Assembly: GCA_964560325.1 (NCBI GenBank)
Contig: CAZLLV010000496.1
Span: 1 to 16,656, forward strand
Source: CAZLLV01 sp964560325
GTDB lineage: Bacteria > Acidobacteriota > Thermoanaerobaculia > Multivoradales > DATKCC01
Direction of reading: 5' to 3'
Length of the DNA: 16,656 nucleotides
The notes beneath the pieces were generated by a model that searched no databases, was not told the DNA's origin, and saw only the letters and a program-made list of their open reading frames with translations. The position numbers and the translations under genes are program-made. The stretch's first letter is position 1; each line of letters opens with the position of its first letter. Positions 1-6,225 of the stretch are shown piece by piece.

Positions 1-1983
1 GACGCCGAGACCGCCACCCGCTACCGCCTGGTGCGGAGCATCCACCGGCTGCCGAAGCCCCTCGTCATCTACCTGGGGGGCGCCACCGGCACCGGCAAGT
101 CCACCCTCGCCCTCGACCTGGCGCCGCTGCTCCGCATCTACCGCATCAACGCCACCGACACCATCCGCCAGGTGATGCGCATGGTGTTCGCGCCGGCGAT
201 CCTGCCGGCGCTCCACCACTCGAGCTTCACCCTGCCGCGCGACGAGGCCGCCGCCTTCCGCTACCGCGCCGACGGCCGCGCCCCATCGCCCGAGGCGGTC
301 GAGGAGCGGCTGCTCGCCGAGTTCGAGGAGCAGTCGACACGTGTCTGCGTCGGCGTGCGGGCGGTCGTCGAGCGGGCGGTGGTCGAGAACATGAGCGTGC
401 TGGTCGAGGGGGTCCACCTGCTGCCGCCGGTCGTCCCGTTCCACGACCTCGACGGCGCCGCCTACCAGGTGCCGCTGCTGCTCACCACCCGCGACGAAGA
501 GCTCCACCGCTCGCGCTTCGTCGGCCGCGGCCGGAACGAGTCGCGCCGCGGCGAGCGCTACCTCGACCACTTCGCGGCGATCCGCCGGCTCCAGGACCTG
601 CTGATCGAGCGCGCCGAGGAGCACGGCGTGCCGACCCTGGAGACGACCGACCGCGACAGCACGCTCCAGCGCGCCCTGCGCCTCGTCACCTCGATCCTCG
701 ACGAGAAGATCCCGCAGCTCCGCGCCGGGCCGCCGGAGGAGCGGCCGGTGGCGCCGCCGACGCTGCTGCTCTTCGTCGACGGGCTCGCCGACCGGCCGAC
801 CCGGGCGCTCTCCGGCCGCACGCCGCTCGACGCCGCCCAGCTCCCGACCTTCGACCGCCTGGCACGCGAAGGGCGGACCGGCCTGGGCGACCCGGTGGCG
901 CCGGGCGTGGTTCCGGACACGGCGGCCGGGAGCCTGGCGATCTTCGGGCAGTCGCCGCGCGCCATCCGTCGCGGGCCGGTCGAGGCGCTCGGCGCCGGCA
1001 TCGACCTGGCGCCGGGCGACATCGCCCTGCGCGCGAACTTCGCCACCCTCGACGAGGCGGGCCGGGTGATCGACCGGCGGGCCGGGCGCATCCGAGAGGG
1101 GACCGACGAGCTGGCCGAGGCGCTCGACCGGGTGCCGTTCTCCGAGGCGCGCGACGAGTGGGCCGACTACACGATCCGGGTCAAGCCCGGCACCGAGCAC
1201 CGGCTGGCGGTCGTGCTCCAGGGGGCCGGGCTGTCGCCGGCGATCGCCGGCAGCGACCCGGGCGATGGCGCGCCGGCCGGCCCGCCGCTCGTGCCGCGTG
1301 CGATCGACCCGGCCGAGGCGGCGGCGGTGAAGACGGCGCGCCTGCTCGCCCACTTCGAGGAGCACGCTCGCCGGGTGCTGGCCGACCACCCGGTCAACCG
1401 GCGGCGGCGGGAGAGCGGCCTCGCGGCCGCGGACGCCATCCTCACACGGGGAGCCGGCCGCATCCACCGGCTCCAGCGCCTCGAACGGGGCGGCGTGCCG
1501 CTTGAGATCGCCTGCGTCTCGGGCGACCGGACCGTCCTCGGGCTCGCCGCCTGGATGGGCGCCGAGACAATCACCGGCCCGGAGATGACCGCCAACCTCG
1601 ACACCGACCTGCCGGCGAAGTTCGCCGCCGCCGCCCGCGCTCTCGGTCACGACGACCTGGTGGTGCTCCACGTCAAGGGCGCCGACATCGCGGCCCACGA
1701 CTGCCGCCCCGACCGCAAGGTCGCCTTCCTCGAAGCGCTCGACGCCCAGCTCGCCCGCTTCCTCGAAGGCTGGAAGGGCCGGCCGCTCCGGATCGCCGTC
1801 GCCTCCGACCACGCCACCCTCTCCGAGTCGGGCCAGCACGCCTCCGACCCGGTCCCCGTCCTCCTCTGGGGACCCGGAATCGATCCGGACGGCACCACCG
1901 CCTTCGCCGAGCACGCCGTCGCCGAAGGCGGCCTCGGAAGGATGCGCCTCCAGACCCTGATGACCCGTATTCTCGAGCCGTAG
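1..1983 (+). CDS. 2-phosphoglycerate kinase-like / archaeal-type phosphoglycerate mutase fusion (5' partial)
   Basis: The frame is open from base 1, so the true start lies outside the window; the GTG at 31 is internal. Numbering from that GTG, residues about 10-225 form a P-loop kinase with GGATGTGKST (16-25) followed by a TD.IR.VMR segment, as in 2-phosphoglycerate kinase, which makes 2,3-bisphosphoglycerate in methanogens. The residues before the P-loop look like the end of the ATP-cone domain usual in that family. After a proline-rich linker, residues about 243-650 match the whole length of archaeal-type cofactor-independent phosphoglycerate mutase (ApgM), which interconverts 3- and 2-phosphoglycerate. 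Visible landmarks are VDGLADRP (D250), a GDIALRANFAT-like block, RRAGRI, HVKGAD..AHD (H547, D552, H556) and SDHA...H (D593, H594, H603), the expected metal ligands. The usual GSD nucleophile motif reads PDT (T297). Both domains act on 2-phosphoglycerate, so the fusion is chemically sensible, but activity is inferred. Confidence 0.85.
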   Translation, partial: DAETATRYRLVRSIHRLPKPLVIYLGGATGTGKSTLALDLAPLLRIYRINATDTIRQVMRMVFAPAILPALHHSSFTLPRDEAAAFRYRADGRAPSPEAVEERLLAEFEEQSTRVCVGVRAVVERAVVENMSVLVEGVHLLPPVVPFHDLDGAAYQVPLLLTTRDEELHRSRFVGRGRNESRRGERYLDHFAAIRRLQDLLIERAEEHGVPTLETTDRDSTLQRALRLVTSILDEKIPQLRAGPPEERPVAPPTLLLFVDGLADRPTRALSGRTPLDAAQLPTFDRLAREGRTGLGDPVAPGVVPDTAAGSLAIFGQSPRAIRRGPVEALGAGIDLAPGDIALRANFATLDEAGRVIDRRAGRIREGTDELAEALDRVPFSEARDEWADYTIRVKPGTEHRLAVVLQGAGLSPAIAGSDPGDGAPAGPPLVPRAIDPAEAAAVKTARLLAHFEEHARRVLADHPVNRRRRESGLAAADAILTRGAGRIHRLQRLERGGVPLEIACVSGDRTVLGLAAWMGAETITGPEMTANLDTDLPAKFAAAARALGHDDLVVLHVKGADIAAHDCRPDRKVAFLEALDAQLARFLEGWKGRPLRIAVASDHATLSESGQHASDPVPVLLWGPGIDPDGTTAFAEHAVAEGGLGRMRLQTLMTRILEP

Positions 1984-2103
1984 CGCGGATCCGAACGTAG
2001 CGCTCACCCGACACCTCCGTCGGCGCCGCCGGTTTATTCGCATTATGAATTACGCTCCTTTTGTGCATACATGAGGTCTCAAGGATTAAAGTCGGAAAAG
2101 TAC

Positions 2104-2133
2104 TTGACGGAGCGTTGTCTTCTCGGGTATCCT
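2104..2133 (+). promoter_or_regulatory. Sigma70-type promoter for the exported protein / protease pair
   Basis: TTGACG (2104-2109) and TATCCT (2128-2133) are separated by 18 bases in an AT-richer stretch between genes. They match the consensus at 5 of 6 and 4 of 6 positions. The predicted transcript would start near 2140, giving a leader of about 50-75 bases before the next gene. Confidence 0.55.
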
Positions 2134-2145
2134 ATTTGTCATAGA

Positions 2146-2183
2146 TCGTGCTCGTGCTCGTGCTCGTCCTCGCGAGGAGAAGC
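2146..2183 (+). promoter_or_regulatory. Hexamer repeat and 12-bp palindrome overlapping a Shine-Dalgarno
   Basis: Three copies of TCGTGC plus a variant TCGTCC occupy 2146-2169. They run into the perfect 12-bp palindrome TCCTCGCGAGGA (2167-2178). The right arm contributes to AGGAG (2175-2179), the best ribosome binding site before the next gene. In RNA, TCCT could pair with AGGA across a CGCG loop, with GCT/AGC pairing outside a small internal loop. This may be an operator or a weak translational switch; the function is inference. Confidence 0.35.
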
Positions 2184-2187
2184 ATCT

Positions 2188-2886
2188 TTGTCTCGGTTTC
2201 CTGGATTGGGGTTCATGAGAGAGATACTCAAAAAGGCTGAGCTTTCCGCCCGCTGTACTTTTTTGATCTGTCTCTCCCTGGTGATGGCGGGCTCAGCCAC
2301 AGCAGGCGGGAGCTCGGCCGTGATGGGGGAGGACACGACGGAGATTGTCGCTGCAACCCGGCCTCTCGTGAACGACTGGCTCGAATCGCTTCCTCTGGAG
2401 TCCGCGTCCGAGTTCGGTTTCCTCTCACCCAACGAGATCCAGGCCGCTCGTCTGGGGCACCCCGTCCCCGCGTACACCCCAAGACGTAGGCCTCCGCTCT
2501 CACGAGACATCGTCGAGGCGACGGTCGAGAAACCTTCTGCGATGTGGCAGGTACCGATCTGCGTCGGATCCAGGATCGCCGCGGTGGCGACCGTGATGAC
2601 TTCCGAGGGCGAGCCCGTCCGAGCCCTGGAGCTGGGGAACAGCTTCGTCGCCAACCGCCTCGATGCCGGCTTACGCTTCCTGAGCGGCGGTTGCGGTCCC
2701 GAGCGCCTCGATGTTCGCTACGTGACCTTTCGCAGTCCATCCGTCGATTTGCTGCTGGCACCCAGTCCGGGGGGCGGATGGCGATGGCTGCGTCTCCAAG
2801 GCACCGTTTCAGGTGAGGCGACCGAGATGGCCTCGCCTGAGATCGAGGCTCTCTTGAAGGAGCTTAATCGAGCGATCCTCGATTAA
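2188..2886 (+). CDS. Exported protein of unknown function, partner of the downstream protease
   Basis: I do not recognise this family. The preferred start is TTG at 2188, because AGGAG sits 8 bases upstream. ATG at 2215 has only a weak GGGG at 3 bases but gives a more typical signal peptide; the frame stays open upstream, but that part is Cys/Ser low-complexity and unlikely to be translated. From 2188 the protein has 232 residues. MREILKK and a hydrophobic stretch (about 23-35) ending ..GSATA-GG form a signal peptide. The mature part has a helical start, a proline/arginine-rich segment (about 90-104), and a compact beta-rich C-terminal half with two cysteines (C125, C169) that could form a disulfide. 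It ends 49 bases before the cysteine protease gene and shares its less GC-biased codon use. A role as chaperone, inhibitor or cofactor of the protease is a guess from context. Confidence 0.7.
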   Translation: MSRFPGLGFMREILKKAELSARCTFLICLSLVMAGSATAGGSSAVMGEDTTEIVAATRPLVNDWLESLPLESASEFGFLSPNEIQAARLGHPVPAYTPRRRPPLSRDIVEATVEKPSAMWQVPICVGSRIAAVATVMTSEGEPVRALELGNSFVANRLDAGLRFLSGGCGPERLDVRYVTFRSPSVDLLLAPSPGGGWRWLRLQGTVSGEATEMASPEIEALLKELNRAILD

Positions 2887-2923
2887 GCGATCCACTTCTT
2901 ACCGATCAACTTCTGAGACGTTC

Positions 2924-2928
2924 AGGAG
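2924..2928 (+). promoter_or_regulatory. Shine-Dalgarno of the protease gene
   Basis: AGGAG lies 7 bases before the ATG at 2936. This fixes the start of the 1001-residue protein and shows conventional leadered initiation in this unit. Confidence 0.7.
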
Positions 2929-2935
2929 AACACCG

Positions 2936-5900
2936 ATGAGATTCTCCTCTGTCGTATCCCGCCGAACGGCCATCATGGTGGTCAGTGTCGTGGTCACCGG
3001 GCTCTGGGCTGCGTCGGCCTCTCGGGCCAAGACGCTCGCGGTGCCCCAGGTCTCACAATTGTTGCCAGAGGCCTACACGAACTGGTGCTGGGCCGCGACC
3101 AGCGAGATGATCCTTCGCTACACCCAGAACGCACCCGGTATGTGCGCGATCGCGAACTGGGCGCGGGAACGAAACTCCTGGGGCGATGACGACTGCTGCA
3201 CCAACGGCACCGGGTCCATTTGCAACCAGCCCAACTGGCTGTACGGAGGCGACGGGGGATCGATCGAAGATATCCTCGAGAACTGGGGCGCTGACAGCGA
3301 GACGTACAGCCAAGCCCTCGTCCTGGACGATCTCAGGGAAGCTATCGAGGATGATAGCCCGGTAGTCGTGCGCTGGGGCTGGACAGCGGGTGGAGGCCAT
3401 TTTGTCGTCGCGTACGGTCTGACGGACTCGACCGTGAACGTCCGGGATCCCTGGACCGGTACCTCCACGATGTCTTACTCCGCTCTACGCAGCACCCCGG
3501 ACCGCACTTGGACCCATAGTCTAATCGTCGTGCCGCAGAAGGTCACATACGTCGTCGACGACACCGGAAGTATGGGTGAAGAGATCGCTTCGGTACGGAC
3601 TACTCTGCTCGATAAGATCGGCGCCTTCGAGAGCGAGGGCCGTTTCGTGAAGTACAGCCTGATCACCTACAAAGACGTGCCGACCTTTGTCGGGTCGACG
3701 GTGGACCATGATGAGATTGCCAACCTCGTCGGCGGTCTCACTGCGAGCGGCGGTGGCGACTGCCCAGAAGACGGGTACGGGGCGCTCGACTTGGCGGCCG
3801 ACAAGGCGCCCGACAGTGAGATCTGGTGGATGACCGATGCCGACTCTCACGGCGGTTTCCTGCGCATGTTCCAGACCCGAACGCGGTTGTCCCTGGTAGG
3901 ATGCACCCTCCACTCGACCGTCCTCGGCTCGTGCTCCGGGTCGACTTCGATTTTTAGCAGCCAGGAGGATTCTCAAGCCCATGGCCTGGCGATACGCCAT
4001 ACGAGTCTCGCCGCCCTGGGAAACGTCGATGCGTTTACCGCCGGGGAGACCTTGGCAGCCGGCACGGGAGGGCTCTCCTTCGCGATCGGTAGCGGCGACA
4101 TCAGCGCTGCGACCGCAATCGTCCTGGAGGAGATGTCCTCGACAGCGATCCTGCTACGGCGGCATTTCACGGCCGGTTCTCGGACCACCGAAGTTCCCGT
4201 GGATCCGAGCGTGGAAGCGCTCAAAGTGGTTCTGGATCTCCCGGCGGGTGCCACCGGAAGCCTCGCGGTCGAAGCTCCGGACGGTACGCCGCTCCTGCCG
4301 GGCGATCCCGGGGTCGAGACGATCTCGGCCGGTGCCACCGAGATGTTGATCGTCACGCTGCCGGCTCTCGTCTCCGGCACGTACACCGTCGAAACGGGCG
4401 GCGACAGCGATTACGGCCTGAGTGTTTCGGCGAGCTCGCCTCACGCGGTCGGGCTCGTCAGTGATACGACGGTCGGCGTCGGCACTCCCTTCCGTTTGGC
4501 GCTGGACGTCCCGAGCGTGAAGGACATGACGGGTCTCGGCGGCCCGGGGGACGACGGTCCCGGTGGAGCGATCGATCCCATAGCGCCTCCACCACTCGAC
4601 CTCCCCTTCGAGCTCGCCGATTTCCGCTTCTTCCTCGAATCATGGGACGGCTCGGAGCGAGTATTCCTCGATCTGTTCGACGACGGCCTGCACGATGACG
4701 GCGGTGCCGCGGATGGGATCTTCGGCGGGGTTGCCGAGGTCGGCGCTGGAGGCCGCTACCGATTCGGCGTGACGGATGACGACGGCTTCGAACGAGTTAC
4801 GAAGCTCACGATTCTCGCGTCGACGGTCCTCGTGGAGAGCCCCGCCGATGTCGTGGCCAATCCCGGCGATACGGTGGTCCAGACCTTCACCGTCACCAGC
4901 ATTGCCGCGGGGACGCTCACTCTCGACCTCGGAGTCGGTAGCAGCGGCGGATGGGAGGACGGCTCGGCCGTGCCCGCGAGCATCACCCTGGGACCGGGGG
5001 AGAGCACCACCGTATCGGTGCCGGTGACCGTGCCCCCGAGCGTCCTCGCCGGCGAGAGCAGCGAGCTCTCTCTGGTCGTGGTCGCGATCGACGACCCGGA
5101 TGTCAACGCCGCGGGGTCCAGTACCACGACCGCCTGGGTGGGCCCGCTCCTTTCGTCACTGTCCCCGGCATCGGTGCGGCACGGCGAGATCCTCGCCCTG
5201 TTCGGTAGTGGCTTCGGTGACGATCCCGGAACGGGAGGTCGTGACACCGACACTCATCACGTCGCGATCGCTGGCCTGCGAATCGCGGACCAAAACGTTC
5301 TCTCGTGGAGCGACATCCTCATCGAGGTGGAGATCCCAACCGGGACCCCCAGTGGGCTGGTGCACGTGGTCGCGGCCGGGCTTGAGACCAACTCCCTCAA
5401 CCTCGTGGTGGTCCCGGTCACGGCCCGTCTCGACCCCCGGCGGGCGCTGGTTCCGCCAGGCACCATGCACCTCCTGACGGTCGAGCTCTTCGACGAAACG
5501 GGCTCGCCGGCCCCGCACGTGCCGGTGACGTTCTCCGTCGCGAGCGGACCGAACGTCGGTGCATCCGAGAGCGGGATCACCGACTCGGCCGGAATCGCGA
5601 CGGCGTCCTTCACGAGTACGGTGACGGGAGCGGACCGGATCGAGGTGTCATTCACCGACCCGGTGTCCTCGGCACCGACCACGGAGATCGCCCATGCGTT
5701 CTGGGACTTCGATTGCGACTTCAACGGAATCGCAGACACCTGCGACATAGATTGTGGTGGGTTCGACGGAGCTTGCGTTGCCTACTCTGACTGCGGAGGA
5801 AGCGCGGACTTGGATGCCGATGGAAAGCCGGACGTCTGCGGCAACTTCAGCGTGGTCGACGTACCCACGGCTTCGGATGTCGGCCTGTTGTTCCTGGTTC

Positions 5901-5941
5901 TATTACTCGCAGCGGCGGGACTGATGGCTCTGCGGCCTTGA
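2936..5941 (+). CDS. Exported papain-like (C70/AvrRpt2-type) protease with vWA, Ig-like modules and C-terminal sorting signal
   Basis: The protein has 1001 residues. Residues 1-31 are a signal peptide ending ..ASRA. Residues about 35-200 are a papain-like protease: NWCWAA gives catalytic C51, GGHFVV gives H155, and RDPW gives D171, with Q41 as a possible oxyanion residue. Residues about 203-400 are a vWA domain with a MIDAS-like DDTGSMG (208-214), GGGDCPEDG (272-280) and MTDADSHG (299-306). Then follow a beta-sandwich of the kind found after hemicentin-like vWA domains (about 410-500), an acidic DDG..DDGG.ADGIFGG block (582-598) like choice-of-anchor X domains, a NEW3/CARDB-like module (630-735), an IPT/TIG-like module (738-826) and a Big-1-like module (828-915). 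DFDCDFNGIADTC and DLDADGKPDVC resemble calcium-binding loops. The tail VPTASDVG (976-983) plus a hydrophobic helix and a final R resembles IPTL-type sorting signals. I infer a surface protease or adhesin; its substrate is unknown. Confidence 0.85.
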   Translation: MRFSSVVSRRTAIMVVSVVVTGLWAASASRAKTLAVPQVSQLLPEAYTNWCWAATSEMILRYTQNAPGMCAIANWARERNSWGDDDCCTNGTGSICNQPNWLYGGDGGSIEDILENWGADSETYSQALVLDDLREAIEDDSPVVVRWGWTAGGGHFVVAYGLTDSTVNVRDPWTGTSTMSYSALRSTPDRTWTHSLIVVPQKVTYVVDDTGSMGEEIASVRTTLLDKIGAFESEGRFVKYSLITYKDVPTFVGSTVDHDEIANLVGGLTASGGGDCPEDGYGALDLAADKAPDSEIWWMTDADSHGGFLRMFQTRTRLSLVGCTLHSTVLGSCSGSTSIFSSQEDSQAHGLAIRHTSLAALGNVDAFTAGETLAAGTGGLSFAIGSGDISAATAIVLEEMSSTAILLRRHFTAGSRTTEVPVDPSVEALKVVLDLPAGATGSLAVEAPDGTPLLPGDPGVETISAGATEMLIVTLPALVSGTYTVETGGDSDYGLSVSASSPHAVGLVSDTTVGVGTPFRLALDVPSVKDMTGLGGPGDDGPGGAIDPIAPPPLDLPFELADFRFFLESWDGSERVFLDLFDDGLHDDGGAADGIFGGVAEVGAGGRYRFGVTDDDGFERVTKLTILASTVLVESPADVVANPGDTVVQTFTVTSIAAGTLTLDLGVGSSGGWEDGSAVPASITLGPGESTTVSVPVTVPPSVLAGESSELSLVVVAIDDPDVNAAGSSTTTAWVGPLLSSLSPASVRHGEILALFGSGFGDDPGTGGRDTDTHHVAIAGLRIADQNVLSWSDILIEVEIPTGTPSGLVHVVAAGLETNSLNLVVVPVTARLDPRRALVPPGTMHLLTVELFDETGSPAPHVPVTFSVASGPNVGASESGITDSAGIATASFTSTVTGADRIEVSFTDPVSSAPTTEIAHAFWDFDCDFNGIADTCDIDCGGFDGACVAYSDCGGSADLDADGKPDVCGNFSVVDVPTASDVGLLFLVLLLAAAGLMALRP

Positions 5942-5962
5942 CCGGGGTAGCCTCGCCGCTCT

Positions 5963-5995
5963 CGTCGGCGGGGACTTCAAGACGCCCCGCCGACG
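5963..5995 (+). terminator. Perfect 11-bp hairpin after the protease gene
   Basis: CGTCGGCGGGG (5963-5973) and CCCCGCCGACG (5985-5995) pair perfectly around an 11-base loop, 21 bases past the protease stop codon. No T-run follows, so it is either a U-tract-less terminator or a 3'-end stabilising hairpin. Confidence 0.5.
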
Positions 5996-6174
5996 TGATC
6001 CACGTGGCGAACGGGGTCACGTCCGGTAGAATGCGCGGCGCCTACGACAACGCTGTTTTCTACGCTGGCGATGCCTGCAGCCGAAGCGGCAAGAGCGTGA
6101 ATGACTTCGTCCTGCTCTACCGAGGAGATCCCGAGAGCTTCGACGACATCGAGGTCTACCCGGTGCCGGAGTGA
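5995..6174 (+). CDS. Short open frame or gene remnant, unrecognised
   Basis: The frame runs from GTG 5995 (an upstream TTG at 5938 overlaps the protease stop) to TGA 6174, about 59 residues. Its composition is protein-like: aromatic and charged residues are well spread and codon use resembles the preceding protease region. Examples are NAVFYAGDAC and NDFVLLYRGDP. No ribosome binding site is visible, and the first base of the GTG lies inside a hairpin arm. It could be a real small protein or, more likely, the surviving C-terminal end of a degraded gene. The family is not recognised. Confidence 0.3.
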   Translation: MIHVANGVTSGRMRGAYDNAVFYAGDACSRSGKSVNDFVLLYRGDPESFDDIEVYPVPE

Positions 6175-6225
6175 CCGTCATCCGGGGGTCCTGCGCTTCG
6201 ACGAGAGTCAGCTCGGTTGACTTCC

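Noticed and set aside
31..33. GTG at 31 as the start of the kinase-mutase gene
   Set aside because: The frame is open to base 1 and the preceding residues continue like the ATP-cone end, leaving too short a lead before the P-loop if 31 were the start.
1984..2060. Terminator after the kinase-mutase gene
   Set aside because: Only short, interrupted inverted repeats (AGCGC/GCGCT, CGGCGCCG) are present, with no stable stem comparable to the three perfect hairpins elsewhere.
2071..2187. N-terminal extension of the exported protein from ATG 2071
   Set aside because: It would cover the promoter and the TCGTGC repeat (an SCSCSCSSS stretch), and the good ribosome binding site lies downstream.
2944..2972. 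Twin-arginine signal in the protease (SRRTAIM)
   Set aside because: The consensus fit is poor and a hydrophobic Sec-type core follows; several disulfide-prone cysteines also favour Sec export.
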